Below, piece by piece: positions 13,001-25,000 of a DNA stretch of 64,000 bases (positions are counted from its first letter, which is position 1; every line of letters begins with the position of its first letter). The stretch comes from Colius striatus (taxonomy: Eukaryota; Chordata; Aves; Coliiformes; Coliidae), in the NCBI RefSeq assembly GCF_028858725.1, contig NC_084769.1, positions 7,689,501 through 7,753,500 of the forward strand. Reading direction: 5' to 3'. Under the pieces are notes generated by a model. The model had not been told where the DNA came from. It saw only the letters and a program-made list of their open reading frames with translations, and did not search any database. The translations under genes were made by a program, and so were the position numbers.

Positions 13001-16000
13001 TCTTCTAGTATTTTATTGCTCTGGTTGGTCAGTTTACAACTTCAGGGGGTTTTTTGTACAATAATAACAGCTAGAGTTTGTTGGCTTTGCTTTATGAATG
13101 CTGTGCCTTACTAAGCTTAATTTCTACTCCTATCAAAGACTGGGTAATGGTTGAGACAAATGGCAGCAAGGTAAGATTACTGTAACTTAGGATCTAATGA
13201 GGAAGAATTGTTTGAGAATGCTTCTGCGTCTCAGTCCTGTGAACTCTTAAAGGTCTTTCAAGTAAGGAAAGAAAGACATCATTTCTAAGAAAAATAATTT
13301 GGCTGGCTTGCTTTTTTGTCCTTTTTGTAGCCTTTGATACCACTCGTTAGTGCCTTATTCTGTTAACTGAGGTGTGTTTGTATTGTTAGCCCTTGTTTTC
13401 TGACATTTCCAGAAGTGCCAATGTAGAAAGAACTGCTTCTTAAACTCTAGTTGTTAGAATTGTTTGAGCTTATGGTTATACAAGGGTTTCTTCTGATGCA
13501 AGTGCTGACCTGTAGTGGTCATTCCTGCCTTTAGTTACGTTTAGTCCTGTGTTGCAGTGGTGCTATTATTTGTGTTCTTACTGTCAGGAGAGAAACTGAT
13601 AATCATTTTTTTTCCCAATATATTTCTTTCCTGCTGAAAAGTAATCCCAGCTTCAAGAATCTAGGTACTGTGAAGTGTCTTAAATACTCAGTTGTGGAAT
13701 GAATCTTAGTATCTCAGTCAGTCTAATACATTAAGAGTCCCGTTAAACATGGCACAGGTGTGTCTCAGTAATTCACCAGTTCAAGAGTTCTATCACTAAA
13801 CTGCTTCTGTCAATTAATTCTACCTTGGCTTGTTTCTACAAGCCAAGCACAAAGTGTAAAGACTGTAAGAGATGTACACAATGTATATATTCTCTTTTAA
13901 CTTCAATAATTACTGACATATTGTATACAACTTCTCAAGTCCTAGTGTGCTAGATACACTGTTTACTGTTACTCTTGCAGAAGTGGATGCTGGAAGAGGA
14001 ATATTTCCAATCACTTAAGTTATTTTTATTGACAACAGAGTTTCTTACTTTGTAGATGCTGAATTCAGTTTGCAAGGGAAGCAAATTGAGTCAATATATG
14101 TAAATTTGTTCCAATATGCGTTGGAACCTTGGGAATTTTACGCATGTCTTCTTTCTGCAGTCCAAAGTTACAGGCAGCACCTTGAATGGCAAGAAAGAGA
14201 AAATGCAAGCTGAAGAAGGTGATAAGGAGAAATGGGATTTTTTGAGCTTTGCTGAGACCTGGACCCCAAATGAAAGTCTAGAAGATTCCAAAAGTGATCT
14301 TTTATTTACACATGTAAGACTCTTCAGTCTTTCTGTTTTCTTTCATTTAAAAAAAATATAACCACTGTTATAAACCAAAGCTTAAGCACTGCAGAGAAAC
14401 AGCAAGCAAGTGGGGGGAAAAAGTAGTGTGAATCCCATTTTAAATCATGGTCAAGTTGAAAGTGCTCTGCTAGGTGTGACCATCATCTACAAGCTTCCAG
14501 TGGATCCTTATGGTGACTGACCCACCCTCAGAGTCAGATGCCACCACACAGTTTCTGTTTAAGTTGAGGCTTTAGCAGCTGTCCTGAATTTAATTGGCTG
14601 CTATTTTAAAAATCACATTTAAAACCTTTCCTTGTAATAGGTATCATCACAAAAGGCACGTAGCAGACCACTTCTCTCTGTTTGTGTTCTGATAGTGCTG
14701 CTTCAGATTTTTCATGCAGATTGCAAATACTTTTGACAAAGCAGAAGAGGAATGTTGAAGCTTTTGCTGTTAGCTGTTTGTTCTTAAAGGAAGATACATT
14801 TTGTTTCCAACTCCAAAGTAAAAATAGCTGCTTCTATTAGAGAGTAATATGAGTGGAGAAAAATCATCATTTTACCAGCTTCTGCTGCAGTAATTAGGAG
14901 TGGGGTTTACATATTTCTTTCCTCTTTCCTAGTTTGAAAAGGAAAGACAGCACGATATTCGTTCTTTCTTTTCCCCCAAATCCTCTACTGAGAAGAAACG
15001 CAAAGTAATTTCTGATAATGAAACATTGCAAAAGGATTCAGAATCCTCTGAAGTCACCAAAGAGGAGGATGTGGAGAAAAGCAATGAAAACCTGGGTTCC
15101 ACGAGAAGTAGTGATGAGGATACAATCTGTCATGATAGTACCTGTGAACGTGAGGCTAAAAGAGCAAGAAGCGTAAGTGGATCTACTCCAGTCAACTCCA
15201 GTAAGAAGAAGAAAACATCTTTAACTGGAAAAAAACTCTCTTTGTTTCCAGAAAAAGTCAATGAAGTCCTTCCTTGTGGTTTAAATACCTCAAGTAAAAG
15301 TACAGCTTTGAATCATGTTTGGCACTGTGGCATTTGCACTTACAGTAATAGTGAATTGCTCCCTTACTGTGAGATGTGCAATTGTCCTCGGAGCACTAAT
15401 GGTAAGTAACGTGTGCTGCAGAGAAAAGTAGGCATCTTTTGTTGCTCTTGTTATTAGTTTGAGGAAAATGCACTGTTTTGGAATAGATGGCTGTACACAA
15501 ATCCAGGCAAAATATCAACAGTGGTGGCTCTACAGAAACAGATACCTGTTAAGTGATCCTCCTGAGTTTTGCTTTCCCCAAGGATCTTTTGCATGATTCT
15601 AATTTGAACCAAATGGAAGAATCACATGAACGTTAACAGGATCTAAATTCTGTGAGGAAGGACGCACACTCAGTTTTCTGTGCAGCAAATGTAGCTCTTC
15701 CAGCTTTCCCTGAGGTTTCTGGTTATTATAAATCCAATGAAATGGCATTTTTGTCTTTGCCGCTCAAAATGAAATGTTGGGATATAGATGGTTTATTCAC
15801 TTGGCTGTTGTAGATTGGTTGTGAGAGACATCACCTGGAACATATGGCATTTCTTGCTCCAACAGGTCAGAGTAGATGTCTTTTTAGTAAATTCATTTAA
15901 TCTGTCTTTAAGCTTAATGAAACTTTTTCATAAATCTATCCCCATATTTGCCATTTCAGTTGCAAAAGAAGAACTAAGGTGGTTCTTCCCTTATTTTTTA

Positions 16001-19000
16001 AAGTTTTTATTTAAGTCTCTGTGCTTGTTGCAAGTAAGGAAAACTTCTGAATTTCACAGGCATAGCTCAATGCCTGGAAAACTACTTGGTGTGTTCATGG
16101 TATACAATAACTGTATATAATATAGACTTGATAACTGTATACCTTATTGCATATATTTTGACATTAATCTGGGTGAATGAGCTTGCATAAATGTAAGACT
16201 TTGTTCCAATTAGTTTTTCTCCTAATACTAAAGTTAGCTCTAGTTTCCTAAGTGGTCACAACATAATAATATCAGAACATGAAACTCGTTTTCTTTGTAT
16301 TTGAGCTGCATAGTCCTGTGTCCAGGTGTGTATTGATTAGATATTTGTTTGTACAGGTAGCATAAATAATCACTTGTCTTGTTTCTTTGTCTGTAGTAGA
16401 GAAAAACTGTGAAGCTCCCATGAGCCAAACTGAGGCAGGTGTGTCAGAGGACTCTGGGAGAAGTGAAGAGAAAGCAGAATGCAACGCTGAAGACAGAAGA
16501 GAAGACTTGGGGGAAATGGTGACCCAGCAATATGTCACACTCAGCAAACAGGAAAGTGTTGAAATTGAAAATGAAGAAAGTGAAAAAAAGTGTGGAGAAG
16601 GTAAAGTGGGACTCCTATGAAGGAAAGATTATATCCCCTTGTGAAACTGTATTAAATGCCCCTGGCATGAAAAATAACATGTAAAGAAACACCTACATAT
16701 TGGAAAGCTAGACAGAAATACCTACAGTAGCACGTGACATTCTTGTTTTGGCCTGGGGTGTTTATTGATCTTTGATGATGGATAAACCCAGCCTTTCCAT
16801 ACAACTCTTGAAGCAATACAGAGGTTTGGGCTGACTTAAGAACTGTGTCAAACTAGCAGCTGTGAACCTCGGTAGTTTTATTGAAACTTATAATGGCATT
16901 TCCTTGTGTTCAGTGCAGCCACAGGCAAAACAGATGAAAAGTAATTCAGGAGAAGCCAAAAAAGTCAAGTACACTATTACCTTAATAGCTTGCTGCTTGA
17001 GCTGTGTGTCCTATGATGTTGTTCTGGAATTAGATACATGTGGAATGTTTTTAATACCTGAGTAGATGGAATGCAATGAAGGAAGAAGGAAATTCCTTTT
17101 AAGGTTAACATTTTTTCTTCTCTTTCCAGGAGACATAGATGAGTCAGACACATTTGAAATATATGATGGGCTTATGTTTTGTGCAAGCAGGAATACTGAC
17201 AGAATTCATCTCTATACAAAGGTAAAGCTGAAATGTGTATGGTTATTACCCTTTTAAAATGACAAAGTAAAACGTTGCCCTAGGAGATGTGTATGTACAC
17301 CTCCATTTGTTATCCTTAAATAAAAAGACTAGTATCTTTGTATTGGCTGAAATGTACAAAAATTAGATAGTTTATCATTCTAGTTGTTCTTCTCAGTGGA
17401 ATTAAGCAACAATTCCCTAGATATATGACTTCCAACACTTGTCTTAGCTTACACAATGGGGCTGATACATTAGATGTATGCTCAGGTCATCTGTTAGAAA
17501 CGCAAGTGATGGCTGTTGAAGATTCCTTTTTTTATTAGAGTGTCTTATCACAACGTGTTTTTAATAGAAGAAGGTTAAAGATTAATATGACAGAGAATCC
17601 TGACATACCAAGTAAGTAAATAAAGTATTGTCACCACATCTTCAGGAAGCTGGACATTGATGCTGTGTGTAAGTCAGTAACTTCACAAATACAATACATT
17701 ATCATCTGCAGTGGTAGTAGGAGCACAGGAACTAGTAGGTGGTAATTTTTCAGGTCATTTTTCAAGGGGGAGTCAGGAATTTCCAATTCCTTCTTTTAAG
17801 CTATCGAGAAGTTCACTGAGAAGATTTTTTTCAAAGCTGCTGCACAAGTCAATGTATTCAGGGGCAAATGTAAAGCATCTCAAGTAACTGAGTGCAAGTC
17901 TTTGAGATAATATATACTTATTAGGCTGATACAGCTGGGGAGAAGTCAAAAAACTTCAGTCTACTTAAAGTATATGCTGCTGCCAAGTTCACACATTTTA
18001 TTCAAAGCTGAAGATGGTATTTTAGATGGTATTTGGGCAACTGTATATTGCTCTGGGTTGGTTTTGGCTTGGATTAGAGTTTCATTGTGCCAGATGCTGC
18101 ACAAAATCTTTCTGCCAAACAACAAAACACTGGGGAATTTTCCTTTGATTCCTTCTCTTGAATGTTTGTGAATCCTTACTAAGTTCTTGGGTCATATGTA
18201 CCCACTGGGATCAGTTGTCGCCTAAAAATTAAGTGGAGGAGACCTTGCTTATACATTTTTTAAAAGAGAGAGTTAAGCAGGGGAGTTGGACTGGATGATC
18301 TTTCGAGGTCCCTTCCAACCCTTAAGATTCTGTGAAATATAATAAACAATGCTCTAAGAGTCTGATTTTAATCGTGACAAAGTGACATTCTGCAGTCTCT
18401 GGCCATTTGTTTCCCTCGTGAATTCAGTCAAGAGGATTGTAATTTCAGTTTCTTAATGTAAGGCAGTTTGTGTGTCTGAACTGTGGCAAATTCAGACATA
18501 TTCCAAGTTAGAGTTTTCATCCTGTTTACTTTTTAGATATATTGATGTGAATCCTATTCTTTGTGCTGTTATCACACATCTGTGGCTTGTTGGGTTTTTC
18601 TGGAAAAGTCTTACCTTGAGGGACTAAATTTAGTAGGAAGAGAGAGTGGTTCATTTGAAAGAGAGAAACTTCTTTTTTCTAGATTGTGCCACATGGCATC
18701 TGTAAACAAAACTGTTTGCTTGTGTAGGATGGTGAACCACTGAATCATAACTTCATTCCGTTGGACATACAGCTGGATAACTGGGAGGACTTACCAGAGG
18801 CTTTCCAGCACAAACCCAATCGTTCCTCGGTAAGAACAAACTCTACTGGCACAGGGATATTTAATACAGAGGGGGGCTTTGACTTATTTTTTTGAAGGAA
18901 TGCAGAACACTTCCAAGCCTTTGGGATCTAGGCACAGTTTCATCAGTGCAAGCAGATCTTATAAATGGGGATGTGAATATTAATTACGCAGTCTGTTACT

Positions 19001-22000
19001 TTGGCAAATTATCATGCCTCCTGTTCACATTTCAGTAGAGTCAACCAGGCATCATTTAACTTCTCACTTACAGGATTAGTAACTAACATTCGTAAGTCAA
19101 CAAAATAGCTTGTTAAAGGTTATGAATTAAACAGGGCACATGATGAATAAGAAGGTGCTAGATGGTTTCGGAGCTGCAGTTCTTCAGCAGGCCTCCACTC
19201 TCATTTCTTTCTTTGGTCTTCTAACAATTTTCAGAGCAGTATAGGACACAGCTTCATTGAGACATGCAGCTCCAGTCAGCTCAGTAACAAAGATCACATT
19301 CATCATGCTGTTTGAGGAGAATGTTCACACTTGGAACCCCAAGTACTGGAGTAAGGAAACAGAATTCAAATTGGATGTGCAATGTTATCTGCTTAACATG
19401 GTTTTCTTAAGTGTTTTCTCCATTTAAAGGGAAATAGAGTTTGGAAAATCAGATTGTGTCGTGGTAGAGTCTTATCAGATTCTTTCTGTTAGGGTCTCCA
19501 GCAAGGTTGGAACTTAAATTCCTAAGACAGATACCTGACTGATTCAGCCACAAGTTTTGTGAAGCAGCTAATGAGTGGGTAATGCAGATACTGCCAGAAT
19601 CCCATGTTTGTGGGCAGGGGGTGGCATTTTCTATTCCTCAGCCTTCTCATCTAGATCAAAAGATTCATATTAGTAAATCCTCTCCCCCAAAATCAAGGAA
19701 ATACCCTCATGTTTTTATTTCCATTACACCCTGCCATTTCATTGACTTCTTGCTTGCTGCTCTAATTATGGGCAAGTGAGACTCATCTGTACACTTCTAC
19801 ATTTGCCACATCAAAGTGCTACAAGGAAAGAAGATAAAATCATTGTCATGTTGTAATCTTGAAGTGTGGAAGTTTGTTCCTGGATAAAGGTGAAACCACA
19901 ATGAGTTTATTCTTCCCACAGTCCGTGTTCAGAAGCAGTGTGATACTGAGTGCTGTACATAGAGTCTCCATTTCCATTCTGAAGTACTTTGGGAAACAGT
20001 TAATCGGTTTCTCCCCAGGATCCTGTGGTTGTGTCAATTTTGGATGACTGTGAAAGCAGAGGAAAGATGGGTTAAACTACTCAAAACTGTTGTCCTTTGA
20101 CTGTTTTAGTGGAAACCATGTCTCTAATTGCTAGTCACATCATAGTGTGTTATGCTGCAATGCCCCAGAAAAGAGGATAGCAGCATCACCATAAAAACCA
20201 AATGTGTTAGCAAGATGACTTGGTGATCTGCTTTCTCACAAAATCACAGAATGGTAGGGGTTCATACTGACTGTACTCCACAGATTGTTAATCCAGTGTC
20301 AAGTGTGTATCAGAAGGTTAGAGAAAAGAAGTTGTCTGTAAACCCAATTATAAATGCTGCTCAAGTAATGAAAGTGACCTTTCCTCTTCTGAGAGACTGG
20401 CTGCAACAGGAAGGTGGCTGCTGTAAGAGGGAGACTCCTTTCCATGTCCCTTCTTCCCATCAGCAGAGTCTTGCTCATGCAAACAATGTTTTCCTGAGGC
20501 TTTTTCAAGAAACTCTTCTATTTCTATACCTGAGCCATTTCTGGCCTTATTTTCTTCCTTCTGGGTCAACACATGCTGCAAAACCTTTCTTGTAGGCAAT
20601 GCCAAAGCTGTCAGTGCTTCTGCAGGTGAGGGTGGAACAGGGTGGGGAGTTCCACCTTGGGACCATCTCTGATCATACAGCAGTTCCAAACCTACATATT
20701 CATGGCCCTCCTTCACAGTAATTGCAGAGCTCTGTGCCATGTCTGTCCTGCTGCTGACACTGCCATTCTCCCCCAGATACTGAGGTTTGTGAAGGAATGG
20801 AGTCACCTAACAGCAATGAAACAGAAGATGGTCAGAAAAAGCGGTCAGATATTTTGTAGTCCTCTCCATGCTGCAGAGGAGCTGTCTAAAAAGCAGCCAG
20901 TGGTCAGCAGCACTAAAAGGTACGTGGGTTTGCATTGTAATTCTTCTAACTAATTGCTGCAGGAAGTTGGATGTATTTAATGTAACTTCCAGTGGAATGA
21001 TGCTGAGACTAAGCTGATGTTCGAGGGTTGTTTGTGCCATGGTTAGAGGTGTGTAGGCAGCGGAGCGTGTGTGTGTGCATCTGCTGGGATGCAGCCTGTG
21101 CTCCCTGCCCTGCCCTGCAGGGCTAAACAGCTGGAACTTGCCAGAGACTTTTAAGGGAAAATTCCTATCTCAGGGACTCAAGAGAAAAGTAAGGTCAAAG
21201 AATCTTGTTATTTTCCTCACCTAGAAGCAGAAATAGATCAGGAGTTGCCACAGGTGATACAATGTTTTATCCATAATTCCCAGCCTACTCTTACTCCTCC
21301 TTGTTAAAATCTAAATTTACCTGTTTTTCCCCTTTCTTTTTCTGCTACACTGTCCTCCCTTCCAGACATTTGCAGCTTCAACGTTGTCATTGCTCTCCTC
21401 AAGACTTCACATGTGTGCAGGTTCACTCACCAAGCTGCCTCTGCAAACTATCCAAAACATTTTTCTTCCCTCAGTCCCTACTGTGCCATTGTCCAGGGTG
21501 ATTGTATGTTGGCTGTAGGTAAGAATTCAGGGGGAAAAAATGGAGTTTGTAATTCCAGTAATACAGGGAGAAGCAACAGGTAGTAGGTGCTTTTTTAACC
21601 TGTTGCCTGATTGCATCCTTCCATAAAATGTAGGCAAGAGCTATGAACTTGCCCAGGTATTGATGAATGTCTAGTACAGAGAGATGTGCTAAGGAGTTGT
21701 CTGAGTCATGGTTTGTAGAAGAAGGATCAGAGTGAAGAGATTTGAAAAGTTTTACCCAAGAGCAATGGTCTTTTGTATGTTTTCACATTAAAATGAAGTA
21801 AGTTCAAATGTAACTAATGGAGCAAGGAAGCTTACAGAGCTGGGAAAGCTTTCTCAGTCATCCAGAATGGCAGGGAGACTTCAGCCAGCTGAAACAAAGC
21901 AGCTTTCAGATTTCATGGTCAGATGAATGGCTTTGAGATTTTTAAAATTTCATTGTTCATGATGAAACAACTTCTGTGGTTAGAGCTGAACTTGGCTTTA

Positions 22001-25000
22001 GAGAAAGATACCTTATTTAATGTGGAAGGATTACAGGGGAGCAAGTTTTCCCAAGCTTTACTCTTATCCAGGAAATGAGGGGTGTTTTAAGAGACTACAG
22101 AATCACAGAATCTTAAGAGTTGGAAGGGAACTTGAAAGATCATCTAATCCAACTCCCCTGCCAGAGCAGGACCACCTAGAGTAGGTCACACAGGAACTCA
22201 TCCAGGTGGGTTTGGAATGTCCCCAGAGAAGGAGACTCCACAACCCATCTGGGCAGCCCCTTCCAATGCTCCCTCACCTCAACAGGGAATAAATTCTTCC
22301 TGGTGTTTCTTTGGAACCTCTTATGTTCCAGGTTATACCTTGTCTTATCATTGGCCATCACTGAGAACAGCCTGGCTCCATCCTGACACCCGCCCTTTAC
22401 GTATTTGTAAACAATAAGACCACCCCTCAATTGCAGTGCAACTCTGGCTGCAGCCAAGAGGGAATGTTCTTTGAGAGAGATCGTTCTCTTGGCAGTGGAG
22501 TGACAGAATTTGTGGTTATTTTAGGTATGTGACCAAGGAGGATGTAGCAGCAGCCTCTCTTACCAAGGCCCACAGCAGCGGGGGCAGCGTCCGCCTCATC
22601 TCCAGAGCCAGTGGAGTTTGTCTGCAGAAGGCAAATGCTTCACCTAAACAATTGGGTCATGCCACAAAGTAAGTTTGTTCATGCAATGAGCTGACTAAGC
22701 TCTTCCTCCACAGATTTTTTTGGTTTTTTCAGTTGTTTGCTGTGAGTGCCAACCTTGCTGAAGTACAGTGTTTAGATAAGAAGCGTGCTGTAGTGTAGGG
22801 CTGGTTTATTTCTCCAGGAGTTTGGATGACATCTGTTGTCTGCTGACACAGCTGCTAAGTAAAACCATGTCTGATGAAAGTGAAACAAGAAAATAGTGAC
22901 AGGATTCAGTTAAGGGGGGAAAAAAGGATATGGACACCACATTTTCTTCTATTTTGCCTCCAAATTTAGGAAGAAGGGAGACAAGAACATGAGAACTATA
23001 GACAGAAAATGCCCTTTTACAAGAAGCAATGTGTATCCTGCCTGGGGGTAAGCCTTGTTTGGAGCAGGAAATGGCTAAGTAGCCATGAAGGTTGTGTAGA
23101 GACAGTAGCATGTTTCCTTGGACATTTTTAGTTGTTAAAGAGGAGGCTGGAGCATTTTACATTCACACACAAACATGGCTGATAGAAACCATCATTTCTT
23201 TACAAATACAGCATTATTTCAGCTAATAATTCAATGTACGTGTGTAAATGGGGTTAGAAAATAGCTGTCTGTTGTCTTGTCAAACTTGGTTTAAATGGAA
23301 ATGAAAACTGAGGAGATGATTTGCACTGTGCAGGTGTCAGTCTGAGCGAGGTATTATTTCAACTAGAATTGGCATTTCACAGCATAAAAGATGGCAACTG
23401 GAAATACACCGAGCGTGAACCTGCTGCTGAGCTCTGTGGCTGAACTAACAGCTCTTCTTGCATCTCTGCAAACAGGTTGCTGTCAGAAAATGGAAAAGGT
23501 CCCTCAGCTCTTCCCTCAGAGCTGACTGAAGCTGAAGGCCCCTCCCTGTCCCAGGGCTACCTGCAAGCCTTGGACAGCCAAGGGAACCCGCTGTGCCTCA
23601 GCTGCCAGCAGCCCACGGCTCGGCTGGAGCCGGGCTGCCAGGTGCGTGCCTGGGACACACGCTTCTGCTCCCACACCTGCCAGGAGGACTTCTCCATTCG
23701 CTCAAGCCAGAGCTACCTCAGGACTAAAGTGTTTGAAATTGAACATGGTGTTTGCCAGTTCTGTCATCAGAACGCTCAGGAGCTTTATCTCAGCGTCAGG
23801 GATGCACCCAAGAGTCAGCGGAAGGAACTTCTGGAGAGTTCTTGGATGTCTCATCTTCCCCTTGGGCAGGTAACAGTACTGGGGTTTGAGCAGTAACAAC
23901 TCAGCTGTGTACTCCTGCAGCAGAGTGCAGAGCAATCCAAAATGTTCTTCTTAGAGGTTTAAGACAGAAGGTTAACCTAGCACTTATTAATGACCTTTAT
24001 AGTGATGAAGACTGGATGCAGTCCAGCAGTACCAGGTTGTTCTACTTTGCAGAATGTTTGGTAGGAACTTACCAAAAGCCAATTGTCACAGCTCCTCTCA
24101 GTACATCACAGAGTAACAGGATTGTTGAGGTCAGAAAAGACCTTCAAGATCTAATCCAACAATTAACACTGCCACATCCACCTCTAAACCACGTACCTCG
24201 GCCCTACAGCTACCTGGCTTTTGAATCCCTCCAGGGATGGTGACCACCACCTCCCTGGGCAGCCTGTGCCAGTGCTTGGCAGACCTTTTGGTGAAGCAGT
24301 TTTTCCCCAATCTTCAATCTAAACCTTCCCTGGCGTGATAAACTACCACCCTTCTCCCACAGTTGTGATTGCTTCCTTGCACACTCAAAGGCAACAGAGC
24401 AGAGAGGGAGAACATTCCTATGGGAAGCCATGTTTTTCATTTAGAACCTAAATGCTGTTTCATTTTCTGCTGCAAAGTTAAAATTGTGCTTCAGAAGTTA
24501 CTGGTTCTGAGTGGTTTAAGTCAATTCTGCAGCCACCCACTCAAACTTGAAAAAGGAATTTACTGTCACAGGTCATATGCATGAGATCAGCTTTTGAAAA
24601 TAAGGTGGTGTACAAGTCAAGGGCTGAGAGAAGTCAGGAGGGAGGGCTGGGGGCTTCTTACAGCCTTCTCACTTAACAGCACTTGGTGTGTTTTGTCACC
24701 TTTTGAAAGCTGCCACAGGGCTCCATCACCTAAACTTTCACCAGGCTCCTCGTTACAGTTCCCGCTGCCTCAATCAAAACCTTCACTGACAAACACCTCA
24801 TCAGAATCCACTTTAAGCTGTTACATGTTTTTAATTGTATATATTTGTTTTTACTATTAGCACTTGATGATAAATGGCACTGGAGATGACTTATCATACC
24901 AGTCAAGGAAACAGACCCTTTCATTCCCTCTTCCCTTGGCTGGCCAGGATGTGCTTCACACGCTGCAGCTGCGTGACAATACACCAACTAGAATGACACC

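Noticed and set aside
20251-20806. Open frames of 114 and 152 aa on opposite strands before ZRANB3 visible exon 14
   Set aside because: They are intronic, lack splice-site support and have no recognisable protein similarity; only the 20777-20919 part is exonic.
22176-22457. Open frames of 66-93 aa
   Set aside because: They lie entirely within an antisense CR1 fragment; similar frames recur in the copies at 8535, 47904 and 62528.
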